Shown here piece by piece: positions 1 to 5,422 of a stretch of DNA of 5,422 nucleotides. How positions within the stretch are numbered: position 1 is the stretch's first letter; every line of letters starts with the position of its first letter. The position numbers were made by a program, and so were the translations under genes. Origin of the DNA: an uncultured Sphingomonadales bacterium (GTDB lineage Bacteria; Pseudomonadota; Alphaproteobacteria; Sphingomonadales; Sphingomonadaceae); the NCBI GenBank assembly GCA_903958285.1, contig CAJBSR010000245.1, forward strand, positions 1 to 5,422, given 5' to 3'. Below the pieces are notes generated by a model. It had not been told where the DNA came from. It saw only the letters and a program-made list of their open reading frames with translations, and searched no databases.

Positions 1-540
1 GGCATGGCCAATACCTTCCTCGCCGCACGCGGGATCGATGTGGGCAAGTCGCTGTGCGAGCATGACCTGACAGGCACCGCCGAGGACATTCTCGATGCAG
101 CGGACAAGGCCGGATGCACCGTGCATCTGCCCTACGATGTTGTCGTCTCGAAGGAATTTGCCGCAAACCCGCCCTCACTGCGGACGTGCAACGTGCATGA
201 GGTTGCAGCGGATGAGATGATCCTTGATGTCGGCCCGGCGGCTGTTGAAGCGCTGGCAGATGTATTGAAGACCTGTCGCACGCTTGTCTGGAACGGCCCG
301 ATGGGCGCGTTTGAGACGGTGCCTTTCGACAAAGCGACAGTGGCGCTTGCCCGGACAGCAGCCGCGCTCACCAAGGAAGGCTCGCTTGTGTCCGTCGCGG
401 GTGGTGGCGACACAGTTGCTGCGCTCAACCATGCGGGCGTGGCCGATGATTTCAGCTTCGTCTCGACAGCAGGCGGCGCGTTTCTGGAATGGATGGAGGG
501 GCGCGTGCTTCCCGGCGTCGCCGCGCTCCAGAAGGACTAA
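1..540 (+). CDS. pgk: Phosphoglycerate kinase, C-terminal part (5' end outside window)
   Basis: Phosphoglycerate kinase interconverts 1,3-bisphosphoglycerate + ADP and 3-phosphoglycerate + ATP in the cytoplasm. The window carries the last 179 codons of a protein that is usually near 400 residues, essentially the C-terminal nucleotide-binding domain. The frame is open from base 1, so the ATG at position 4 is an internal Met of the family motif GMANTFL and not a start. Numbering from the window edge, visible PGK motifs are GMANTFL (1-7), GKSL (15-18), WNGPMGAFE (from residue 97), the phosphate-binding GGGDT (134-138) and [13 protein letters not shown] near the end. The last differs from the common STGGGA by one Gly-to-Ala change, which I recall as usual in alphaproteobacteria. 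It is followed by an intrinsic terminator and then by the aldolase gene, a glycolytic neighbour. Identification is very secure; only the missing N-terminal half cannot be judged. Confidence 0.97.
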   Translation, partial: GMANTFLAARGIDVGKSLCEHDLTGTAEDILDAADKAGCTVHLPYDVVVSKEFAANPPSLRTCNVHEVAADEMILDVGPAAVEALADVLKTCRTLVWNGPMGAFETVPFDKATVALARTAAALTKEGSLVSVAGGGDTVAALNHAGVADDFSFVSTAGGAFLEWMEGRVLPGVAALQKD

Positions 541-546
541 TTCGAT

Positions 547-581
547 CATCCCGGAAGGCTCTGTTTTCCGGGATGTTTTTT
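547..581 (+). terminator. Intrinsic terminator after pgk
   Basis: A perfect 10-bp stem (CATCCCGGAA at 547-556 pairing with TTCCGGGATG at 566-575) encloses a 9-nt loop and is followed directly by six T residues (576-581). It starts 6 nt after the pgk stop codon. Stem, loop and T-tract all fit Rho-independent termination on the + strand. It separates pgk from fba, so fba needs either read-through or its own start signal. Confidence 0.9.
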
Positions 582-591
582 GCACAACACC

Positions 592-603
592 GCATTCGAA
601 TGC
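592..603. promoter_or_regulatory. Perfect 12-bp palindrome in the fba leader
   Basis: GCATTCGAATGC is identical to its own reverse complement. It sits between the pgk terminator and the fba Shine-Dalgarno (GAAGGA, 607-612), 16 nt before the ATG. A dimeric regulator could bind such a site, but one perfect 12-bp palindrome is expected by chance in about 4 kb of sequence, so the function is speculative. Confidence 0.25.
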
Positions 604-619
604 AGCGAAGGACAAGAAG

Positions 620-1516
620 ATGACAGACCCGAAAATGATGGAAAAAATTGCCAGCGGCAAAGGCTTTATCGCAGCGCTCGACCAGAGCGGCGGCTCCACC
701 CCCAAGGCACTGCTCGGCTACGGCATTGAAGAGAGCGCCTATCATGGCGACGAAGAAATGTTCGCGCTGATCCACCAGATGCGCAGCCGCATCATTTCCT
801 CGCCCGCCTTCACCGGTGAAAAGGTTGTAGGCGCCATCCTGTTTGAAAAGACGATGGACGGTCAGGTCGGCGGCAAGCCGACGCCGGCCGCGCTTTGGGA
901 CAAGGGCGTTGTGCCCTTCATCAAGATCGACAAGGGTCTGGAAGACGAAGCCAATGGCGTCCAGCTGATGAAGCCGATGCCGGAACTTGACGCACTGCTC
1001 GCCAAGTCGAAGGCGCTCGGCGTGTTCGGCACCAAGGAACGCTCAGTCATCAACCTTGCCAACCGCGAAGGTATTGCTGCCATCGTAAAGCAGCAGGTCG
1101 AGATCGGTCTTCAGGTGCTCGCAGGCGGTCTCGTCCCGATGCTGGAGCCCGAAATCAACATCAAGAGCCCGGAACGCGCCGACTGCGACGCCATCTTGCT
1201 TGATGAAATGATCAAGGCGCTCGACGCCATGCCGGGCACCGACAAGGTCATGCTCAAGCTTAGCCTGCCGGTCACGCCGGGCCATTTCGACGCGCTTGTT
1301 GATCATCCGCGCGTCTTGCGTGTTGTCGCACTGTCGGGCGGCTTCAAGCGTCCTGAGGCGTGCGTCGAACTCGCCAAGAACCGCGGCATCATCGCCAGCT
1401 TCAGCCGCGCGCTGTTGGAAGATCTGCGTCACCAGATGACGGATGCGGAGTTCGATGCCTCGCTTGGGTCGGCCATTGGCGACATTTACACGGCGTCGAC
1501 GACCAAGACGGCGTAA
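620..1516 (+). CDS. fba: Class I fructose-bisphosphate aldolase
   Basis: This 298-residue enzyme cleaves or forms fructose 1,6-bisphosphate from dihydroxyacetone phosphate and glyceraldehyde 3-phosphate, using a Schiff-base lysine instead of a metal. It resembles the short bacterial class I aldolases (about 295 residues) more than class II enzymes. Visible motifs, matched to muscle aldolase: ALDQSGGST with Asp21, FIKIDKG with Lys102 (like Lys107), LVPMLEPEI with Glu176 and Glu178 (like Glu187/189), and MLKLSLP with Lys213 as the likely Schiff-base lysine (like Lys229). LSGGF at 239-243 fits the phosphate-binding loop. The ATG at 620 is chosen because GAAGGA lies 7 nt upstream and the protein then starts like its family. 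The frame stays open far upstream through pgk, but that part is not coding. No clear promoter is visible between the pgk terminator and this start. The protein family is secure; the symbol fba is the generic one. Confidence 0.95.
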   Translation: MTDPKMMEKIASGKGFIAALDQSGGSTPKALLGYGIEESAYHGDEEMFALIHQMRSRIISSPAFTGEKVVGAILFEKTMDGQVGGKPTPAALWDKGVVPFIKIDKGLEDEANGVQLMKPMPELDALLAKSKALGVFGTKERSVINLANREGIAAIVKQQVEIGLQVLAGGLVPMLEPEINIKSPERADCDAILLDEMIKALDAMPGTDKVMLKLSLPVTPGHFDALVDHPRVLRVVALSGGFKRPEACVELAKNRGIIASFSRALLEDLRHQMTDAEFDASLGSAIGDIYTASTTKTA

Positions 1517-1538
1517 TCGGTTGATTCAATCCCGTTTG

Positions 1539-1617
1539 TCCTGAGCCTGTCGAAGGGCGGTACTTTTCTGTTCACCTGAACCGAAAAGAATAGAACGATC
1601 CTTCGACAGGCTCAGGA
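1539..1617. repeat. REPIN-like nested inverted repeat, copy 1
   Basis: Outer arms at 1539-1556 and 1600-1617 form a perfect 18-bp inverted repeat (TCCTGAGCCTGTCGAAGG and its complement). The 43-nt centre folds again: CTTTTC (1563-1568) pairs with GAAAAG (1583-1588) and GTTCA (1570-1574) with TGAAC (1577-1581), with one mismatch between them. The left arm shares the 19-nt core CCTGAGCCTGTCGAAGGGC with the second copy near 3014. It lies 22 nt after the aldolase stop, as is typical of intergenic REP sequences. There is no T-tract, so it is not a standard terminator, although it may protect or end the fba transcript. No transposase lies nearby. Confidence 0.85.
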
Positions 1618-1637
1618 TGAGCTGAATGAGGGTGGGG

Positions 1638-1667
1638 CTTACACTCGCGGGCCCACCGCCCTATAGC
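1638..1667 (+). promoter_or_regulatory. Possible promoter of thiE
   Basis: CTTACA (1638-1643) and TATAGC (1662-1667) are separated by 18 nt and resemble -35 and -10 hexamers. Transcription would start about 7 nt after the -10, which is at or next to the ATG at 1675. That would give a nearly leaderless mRNA and would explain the absence of a good Shine-Dalgarno. This is a pattern guess only; the hexamer matches are modest. Confidence 0.25.
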
Positions 1668-1674
1668 GCCCGGC

Positions 1675-2358
1675 ATGGATAATCTTGAACTCCCCGAAGT
1701 ACCCGAGGGCTTTGCCGAACGCTTCGCGCGCGAAGACCGTGAGCCTGCCGAACTTTACCTCATCTCGCCGCCATCTATCGATGTCGCTTTCACCGATCGG
1801 CTGAAAGCAGCGTTTGACGTCGGGCCAATTGCGGCTTTCCAGTTGCGGCTGAAAGACATGGACGAGCACGCCATCGCCCGGGCGGCAGAAACCGTCCAGA
1901 AGCTTTGCGCAGAGCGTGACGTTGCCTTCATCATCAATGACAGCATCGCCCTCGCCAAGCGGCTGGGTGCGGACGGCGTGCATCTGGGGCAGGACGATGG
2001 CGACCCGCGGGAGGCCCGCGAGGTGCTGGGCCGTGACGCGCAGATTGGTGTCACCTGTCACAATAGCCGCCACTTTGCGATGGAAGCAGGGGAGGCGAGC
2101 GCGGACTATGTTGCGTTCGGCGCCTTCTACCCAACGACAACCAAAGAAGTGCAGCATCAGGCAGATCCTGCCATCTTGAGCTGGTGGACCGTTGTGTCGC
2201 CTATTCCGTGCGTTGCCATTGGCGGCATTACGGCGGCCAATGCTGCGCCGCTTGTGGCGGCAGGCGCGGACTTTATTGCCGTTTCTGGCGCGGTTTGGAA
2301 TGATCCTGCCGGTGAGTCCGTCGCTGTTGCCGCCCTTTTGAAGGCGATAGGGCACTGA
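1675..2358 (+). CDS. thiE: Thiamine-phosphate synthase
   Basis: ThiE joins hydroxymethylpyrimidine diphosphate and thiazole phosphate carboxylate to make thiamine monophosphate, in the cytoplasm. The 227-residue protein shows the TIM-barrel markers in order: LYLIS strand (28-32), QLRLK (56-60; Gln, Arg and Lys contact the pyrimidine diphosphate), IINDS (86-90) with the Mg-binding Asp89, DGVHLGQDD (100-108), IGVTCH (124-129), FYPTTTK (151-157) for the diphosphate, and AIGGI (181-185). HLGQ and TTTK argue for a true ThiE over the related TenI. Two mild oddities are a lead of about 25 residues before the first barrel strand, longer than in typical ThiE, and Thr127 where Bacillus ThiE has Ser. 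The ATG has no convincing Shine-Dalgarno, but no other in-frame ATG occurs before residue 62. No other thiamine gene is in view. The family is sure; activity is likely. Confidence 0.9.
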   Translation: MDNLELPEVPEGFAERFAREDREPAELYLISPPSIDVAFTDRLKAAFDVGPIAAFQLRLKDMDEHAIARAAETVQKLCAERDVAFIINDSIALAKRLGADGVHLGQDDGDPREAREVLGRDAQIGVTCHNSRHFAMEAGEASADYVAFGAFYPTTTKEVQHQADPAILSWWTVVSPIPCVAIGGITAANAAPLVAAGADFIAVSGAVWNDPAGESVAVAALLKAIGH

Positions 2359-2428
2359 GCGCCCCTTGCCGGAACGGGCGGCTTGGGTTAGTGGCGCCTC
2401 CGCTCTTTCAAATTCGTACAGGTGACTC

Positions 2429-2992
2429 ATGAAGATCAGCGGCGTGGACATTCGTCCCGGCAACATCCTTGAATTCGAAGGCGGCCTGTGGCGCGCCGTG
2501 AAGATCCAGCACACGCAGCCCGGCAAGGGCGGTGCGTACATGCAGGTCGAACTGAAGAACCTGATCGACGGCCGCAAGAGCCAGAACCGCTTCCGCTCAT
2601 CGGAAACGGTCGAACGGGTCCGCCTCGATACGAAGGACTTCCAGTATCTCTACGTTGACGGCGACATGCTCGTCTTCATGGACAAGGACAATTACGACCA
2701 GATCACGCTGCCGCGCGACATGCTCGGCGACGCGGCGGCCTTCCTGCAGGATGGCATGGACGTTGTCCTCGAACTGTATGATGATCGCCCGATTTCCGTG
2801 CAGCTGCCCGATCAGGTGGAAGCGACCATCGTCGAAGCCGACGCCGTGGTGAAGGGCCAGACGGCTTCGTCCTCGTTCAAGCCCGCGCTTCTCGACAATG
2901 GCGTGCGCGTGATGGTCCCGCCGCATATCTCGGCCGGCACCCGGATCATCGTTGACGTCTATGCGCAGGAATATGTGAAGCGCGCGGATTAA
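2429..2992 (+). CDS. efp: Elongation factor P
   Basis: EF-P binds between the P and E sites of the ribosome and promotes peptide-bond formation at consecutive prolines. At 187 residues it has the normal bacterial length, with the KOW-like N-terminal domain (about 1-63), a first OB domain (about 65-128) and a C-terminal OB domain (about 130-185). The tip loop reads PGKGGAY with Lys33 at the site of post-translational modification (Lys34 in E. coli), so this is a lysine-type and not an arginine-type factor; the modifying enzymes are outside the window. Residues 151-170 match the EF-P signature K-x-A-x4-G-x2-[LIV]-x-V-P-x2-[LIV]-x2-G exactly. AGGTGA at 2420-2425 serves as ribosome-binding site and sits close to the ATG. 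The 70-nt gap after thiE shows no clear terminator or promoter, so co-transcription with thiE is possible. Confidence 0.97.
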   Translation: MKISGVDIRPGNILEFEGGLWRAVKIQHTQPGKGGAYMQVELKNLIDGRKSQNRFRSSETVERVRLDTKDFQYLYVDGDMLVFMDKDNYDQITLPRDMLGDAAAFLQDGMDVVLELYDDRPISVQLPDQVEATIVEADAVVKGQTASSSFKPALLDNGVRVMVPPHISAGTRIIVDVYAQEYVKRAD

Positions 2993-3013
2993 CGCTCCCT
3001 GATTTCCGCTTGC

Positions 3014-3068
3014 CCTGAGCCTGTCGAAGGGCCGTCCTTCTATAAGGACAGTGCTTCGACAAGCTCAG
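3014..3068. repeat. REPIN-like nested inverted repeat, copy 2
   Basis: Outer arms CTGAGCCTGTCGAAG (3015-3029) and CTTCGACAAGCTCAG (3054-3068) pair at 14 of 15 positions; the C3021/A3062 mismatch is the only break. The centre folds again as GTCCTT (3034-3039) with AAGGAC (3044-3049) over a 4-nt loop. The left arm and the next bases repeat the 19-nt core of copy 1 exactly (1540-1558 there, 3014-3032 here), while the loop sequence is unrelated. It lies 21 nt after the efp stop. A weak T-rich stretch at 3080-3088 is too far away to make a standard terminator. Confidence 0.82.
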
Positions 3069-3139
3069 CACAAACGGTGTTTTAGTTTACACTTCAGGAT
3101 GCCCGCGATCCGCTTCCTGAAACCAAAGGACATTCCATC

Positions 3140-3952
3140 GTGCCAGCCCATTCCGGTATCATGACCGTCATCGAACGCGCCGCGCGCAAGGCCGGTGGTA
3201 AGCTGCGCCGCGACTTTAACGAAGTCCAGCATCTGCAGGTCAGCCGCAAAGGCCCGGCCGATTTCGTGTCTAAGGCAGACATTGCGGCCGAACGCACCAT
3301 CTATGACGAGTTGGTCAAAGCGCGGCCGGACTGGAATTTCCTGTTCGAAGAAGCGGGCGAGATCGTCAATAATCCGGATAAGCCGCGTTTCATCATCGAT
3401 CCACTTGATGGCACGACGAACTTTCTCCACGGCATTCCGCATTTCGCGATTTCGATTGCGGTGGAAGAAGAACTGACCGGCGGTCGCCGGGAAGTGACGA
3501 CAGCGCTCGTCTACAATCCGATGACGGATGAGAGCTTCTGGGCTGAAAAGGGGCGGGGGGCTTGGCTTCAGGACCAGCGCCTGCGCGTGTCTTCTCGTCG
3601 GGATATGGCCGATGCACTCATTGCCACGGGCATTCCGTTCATGGGCCATGGCGACATGGGCGAATGGGTGCGCATTTTTGGCGCCGTCGCCCCCAATGTC
3701 GCAGGCATTCGTCGCTTTGGCGCGGCCTCGCTCGATCTCGCTTGGGTGGCTGCAGGCCGATATGACGGTTTTTGGGAAAGCAAGCTCCAGCCTTGGGATG
3801 TTGCGGCAGGGATCCTCCTCGTCCGTGAAGCGGGCGGCTTTGTGACGGACTTTCGCGGCGGGGAACGCTGCATGGAACGTCAGGAGTTTCTGGCAGCCAA
3901 TGATGGCCTGCATTCCAAGCTGCACAAGCTCGTCGCCGGCGCGCTCCGCTAA
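3140..3952 (+). CDS. suhB: Inositol-monophosphatase family protein, SuhB-like
   Basis: This 270-residue protein belongs to the Mg-dependent, lithium-sensitive inositol monophosphatase family, which releases phosphate from inositol 1-phosphate; E. coli SuhB also acts with NusA in rRNA transcription. Visible signature elements: DFVSKAD (41-47), FEEAGE with Glu70 as a probable metal ligand, motif A DPLDGT (87-92) with Asp87 and Asp90, followed by NFLHGIPHFAISIA, and motif B WDVAAG (219-224) with Asp220. RRFGAASLDLAW (191-202) is also family-typical. All metal ligands are present, so it should be active. The start is taken as GTG at 3140 because AAGGA (3126-3130) lies 9 nt upstream; an in-frame ATG at 3161 has no comparable site. 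The repeat upstream separates it from efp. The exact substrate cannot be told from sequence: related enzymes hydrolyse other sugar phosphates or 3'-phosphoadenosine compounds. Confidence 0.92.
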   Translation: MPAHSGIMTVIERAARKAGGKLRRDFNEVQHLQVSRKGPADFVSKADIAAERTIYDELVKARPDWNFLFEEAGEIVNNPDKPRFIIDPLDGTTNFLHGIPHFAISIAVEEELTGGRREVTTALVYNPMTDESFWAEKGRGAWLQDQRLRVSSRRDMADALIATGIPFMGHGDMGEWVRIFGAVAPNVAGIRRFGAASLDLAWVAAGRYDGFWESKLQPWDVAAGILLVREAGGFVTDFRGGERCMERQEFLAANDGLHSKLHKLVAGALR

Positions 3953-3977
3953 GCTGAATATCGTAAGTAGAGCATAC

Positions 3978-4004
3978 GGAATGGGCCCGATTTCGGGTCC
4001 TTCC
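3978..4004 (+). other. Stable hairpin after suhB, terminator-like without T-tract
   Basis: GGAA and GGGCCCGA (3978-3990, with T3982 bulged out) pair with TCGGGTCC and TTCC (3993-4004) over a 2-base loop, with one G-T wobble. It lies 25 nt downstream of the suhB stop and upstream of the nuo genes. The stem is strong enough to end or shield the suhB transcript, but no run of T follows, so Rho-independent termination is uncertain. Confidence 0.5.
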
Positions 4005-4132
4005 TGCGTGGTGGCGTAAGTTTATCCCCGACGGGGCTCTAAAATGGCCCTTAGTGCGCTTGCGATAGGCCGTTTGCTGGCCTAAAGCGCGGCGATTCCG
4101 GTTTCCTGCCGGACCCATGGGAAAAGTCGATT
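4005..4132 (+). promoter_or_regulatory. Leader region of the nuo operon with several small hairpins
   Basis: The rest of the suhB-nuoA gap has no gene but should hold the nuo promoter. A -10-like TAAAAT lies at 4040-4045 without a good -35 partner. Three short inverted repeats follow one another: CCCC/GGGG (4026-4036), TAGGCC/GGCCTA (4066-4084, 7-nt loop) and TCCGG/CCGGA (4097-4113, 7-nt loop). GGGAAAAG (4119-4126) is a fair but imperfect ribosome-binding site for nuoA. No tRNA or known riboswitch pattern was recognised. Confidence 0.35.
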
Positions 4133-4510
4133 ATGTCCTCGGTTGCTGCCGGATATCTGCCGATTTTGCTGTTTCTGGCAATCGCATTGATCTTGTCGAG
4201 CGCATTTGTGTTTCTGCCGATGGCGATCTCGCGCCTCACGGGCACGCACAACCCGACGCCGGAAAAGCTCACCGAGTATGAATGCGGCTTTCCCGCCTTT
4301 GAAGGCAGCCGGGCGCAATTTGACGTGCGCTTCTATCTCGTTGCCATCCTCTTCATCGTCTTTGATCTTGAAGCCGCCTTCCTGTTCCCTTGGGCTGTCA
4401 GCCTGGAATGGACCGGCTGGGCTGGCTGGACAGGCATGATGATTTTCTTGGGTGAACTGGTTCTCGGCCTTGTCTATGCGTGGAAGAAGGGAGCGCTCGA
4501 ATGGGAGTAG
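4133..4510 (+). CDS. nuoA: NADH-quinone oxidoreductase subunit A
   Basis: NuoA is a small membrane subunit of respiratory complex I (ND3 in mitochondria), placed near the junction of the membrane and peripheral arms at the quinone entry site. The 125-residue protein has the normal length and three hydrophobic segments: about 8-31, 68-88 and 101-117. The loop between the first two holds YECGF (49-53) with Cys51, the counterpart of the ND3 loop cysteine whose exposure reports the active/deactive state in mammals. The second helix carries FDLE with Asp78 and Glu80, matching functionally important acids in E. coli NuoA. The ATG at 4133 gives the expected N-terminus. It is the first gene of the nuo operon here, and its end overlaps nuoB by 10 nt. 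Identification is secure. Confidence 0.96.
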   Translation: MSSVAAGYLPILLFLAIALILSSAFVFLPMAISRLTGTHNPTPEKLTEYECGFPAFEGSRAQFDVRFYLVAILFIVFDLEAAFLFPWAVSLEWTGWAGWTGMMIFLGELVLGLVYAWKKGALEWE

Positions 4511-5040
4511 ATCTGACGGCAGCTCCGCCTCCCGGGACACTTCCCGATCTGAGCTTTTTCAACGGCCTGAACGATGAGCTGTCCAATAAGGGCTTCCTCG
4601 TCGTGTCGACCGAAGAGCTGTTCCAATGGGCGCGCACCGGTTCGCTCTGGTGGATGACGTTCGGTCTGGCGTGCTGCGCTGTGGAAATGATCCACGTGAA
4701 CATGCCGCGTTATGACCTTGAGCGTTTCGGCGCTGCTCCGCGCGCGTCACCGCGTCAGTCGGACGTGATGATCGTCGCCGGCACGCTCTGCAACAAGATG
4801 GCTCCGGCTCTGCGTCGCGTGTACGATCAGATGTCCGATCCGAAATATGTCATCTCGATGGGCAGCTGCGCCAATGGCGGCGGCTATTATCACTATAGCT
4901 ACAGCGTCGTGCGTGGATGTGATCGCATCGTGCCGGTGGACATTTACGTCCCCGGTTGCCCGCCGACCGCCGAAGCGTTGCTTTACGGCATCATGCAATT
5001 GCAGCGGAAGATCCGCCGTGAAGGCACGGTGACCCGGTGA
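4501..5040 (+). CDS. nuoB: NADH-quinone oxidoreductase subunit B
   Basis: NuoB (PSST in mitochondria) is the peripheral-arm subunit that carries iron-sulfur cluster N2, the last electron carrier before quinone. The 179-residue protein shows all N2 ligands: adjacent Cys58-Cys59 in [10 protein letters not shown], Cys123 in MGSCANGGG and Cys153 in YVPGCPP. The N-terminal stretch to about residue 20 is variable, as in the family. The ATG at 4501 is preferred to an in-frame GTG at 4480 because AAGGGAG (4487-4493) sits 7 nt before the ATG. The start lies inside the end of nuoA, which suggests translational coupling. The nuoB stop overlaps the nuoC start by 4 nt. No missing residues or breaks were seen. 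Confidence 0.97.
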   Translation: MGVDLTAAPPPGTLPDLSFFNGLNDELSNKGFLVVSTEELFQWARTGSLWWMTFGLACCAVEMIHVNMPRYDLERFGAAPRASPRQSDVMIVAGTLCNKMAPALRRVYDQMSDPKYVISMGSCANGGGYYHYSYSVVRGCDRIVPVDIYVPGCPPTAEALLYGIMQLQRKIRREGTVTR

Positions 5041-5422
5041 GCCATTCCGCCCCCCGTTATACCAGCAATGATGGCGTTGCTGACGCGATCGCCAAAGTGC
5101 TTGGCAAGGATGTGGTCAGCATTGACGAAGTGCATGGCGAAATCGCTGTCACGGTCGTCACGTCGCGCCTTGTCGAAGCGATGATCGCGCTGCGTGATGA
5201 GTGTGCTTATCAGCAGCTGATGGAAATCGCCGGTGTCGACTGGCCCGATCAGGACCCGCGCTTTGAGGTGGTCTACTGCCTCCTCTCGCTGACCAAGAAC
5301 CACCGCATTCGCGTGCATGTGCGCACCAATGAGGACGTGCCGGTGCCGTCTGTCACGGGCATCTGGCCGGTCGCCGGCTGGTTGGAACGCGAAGTGTTCG
5401 ATATGTATGGTGTGCTGTTTGA
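5037..5422 (+). CDS. nuoC: NADH-quinone oxidoreductase subunit C, N-terminal part (3' end outside window)
   Basis: NuoC (30-kDa subunit in mitochondria) is a hydrophilic subunit of the connecting part of complex I, packed against NuoB and NuoD. The window holds 128 codons of the gene. [14 protein letters not shown] (82-95) and [14 protein letters not shown] (115-128) match the family, the latter being the conserved E-R-E-x-[FW]-D-[LM]-[FY]-G signature. No ATG is available at the beginning: the start is taken as GTG at 5037, which overlaps the nuoB TGA in the sequence GTGA. An in-frame TGA at 5019 excludes longer forms. The nearest Shine-Dalgarno-like GAAGG (5020-5024) is rather far at 12 nt, so initiation probably depends on ribosomes finishing nuoB. 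Whether nuoC is fused to nuoD, as in E. coli, cannot be seen; separate genes are usual in alphaproteobacteria. Confidence 0.94.
   Translation, partial: MSHSAPRYTSNDGVADAIAKVLGKDVVSIDEVHGEIAVTVVTSRLVEAMIALRDECAYQQLMEIAGVDWPDQDPRFEVVYCLLSLTKNHRIRVHVRTNEDVPVPSVTGIWPVAGWLEREVFDMYGVLF

Noticed and set aside
284..619. Upstream extension of the aldolase frame into pgk
   Set aside because: It overlaps pgk coding sequence and a terminator, and the added residues are not aldolase-like. The ATG at 620 has a good Shine-Dalgarno.
1539..1617. Copy 1 palindrome as an intrinsic terminator of fba
   Set aside because: No T-tract follows either side of the stem, and the arms recur elsewhere as a repeat, so a repeat element explains it better.
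1639..2577. Long open frame on the - strand (312 codons) across thiE and the start of efp
   Set aside because: It lies opposite thiE, which has clear family motifs, and it spans a gene boundary. The translation is rich in Arg and has no recognisable domain, as expected for an antisense shadow in GC-rich DNA.
3065..3925. Long open frame on the - strand (286 codons) opposite suhB
   Set aside because: suhB on the + strand has complete inositol-monophosphatase motifs and a ribosome-binding site. The antisense product resembles no family I know.
3953..4132. Possible tRNA or small RNA gene in the suhB-nuoA gap
   Set aside because: No cloverleaf, T-loop consensus or terminated small transcript could be built from the hairpins.
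4480..4500. Longer nuoB from a GTG start
   Set aside because: The ribosome-binding site AAGGGAG would fall inside the coding part, and it is correctly spaced for the ATG at 4501.
1..5422. An undescribed multi-gene system, mobile island or CRISPR array
   Set aside because: All eight genes belong to well-known housekeeping families, composition is even, and there are no direct-repeat arrays, integrases or transposases in the window.

Overview
The window reads as ordinary chromosomal housekeeping DNA from an alphaproteobacterium, most likely of the order Sphingomonadales. That placement is inference from three things: the protein sequences, the gene order pgk, class I fba, thiE, efp, suhB, nuoABC, and two dispersed palindromic repeats with a core I associate with sphingomonad and related genomes. 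All eight genes lie on the + strand, and composition and codon use look uniform throughout.

Layout: (1) positions 1-540 hold the C-terminal part of phosphoglycerate kinase, ended by a textbook intrinsic terminator at 547-581. (2) 620-1516 is a class I fructose-bisphosphate aldolase with its own Shine-Dalgarno. (3) 1517-1674 is an intergenic stretch with a long nested inverted repeat. (4) 1675-2358 is a thiamine-phosphate synthase. (5) 2429-2992 is elongation factor P. (6) 2993-3139 is a second intergenic stretch with a second copy of the repeat. (7) 3140-3952 is an inositol-monophosphatase family protein (SuhB-like) with a GTG start. (8) 3953-4132 is a hairpin-rich leader. (9) From 4133 the complex I operon begins: nuoA, nuoB and the start of nuoC, with overlapping gene ends, running off the right edge.

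The genes fall into three jobs. Pgk and Fba are consecutive-pathway enzymes of lower glycolysis/gluconeogenesis. ThiE, EF-P and SuhB are unlinked housekeeping functions (thiamine synthesis, rescue of polyproline-stalled ribosomes, inositol phosphatase). NuoABC are part of the proton-pumping NADH:quinone oxidoreductase, where NuoA is a membrane subunit and NuoB and NuoC belong to the peripheral connecting arm.

I found no mobile-element gene, CRISPR array, tRNA or rRNA, and no sign of an undescribed multi-gene system. The best non-coding signal is the pair of REPIN-like palindromes. They share nearly identical outer arms but have unrelated loops that each fold back on themselves.
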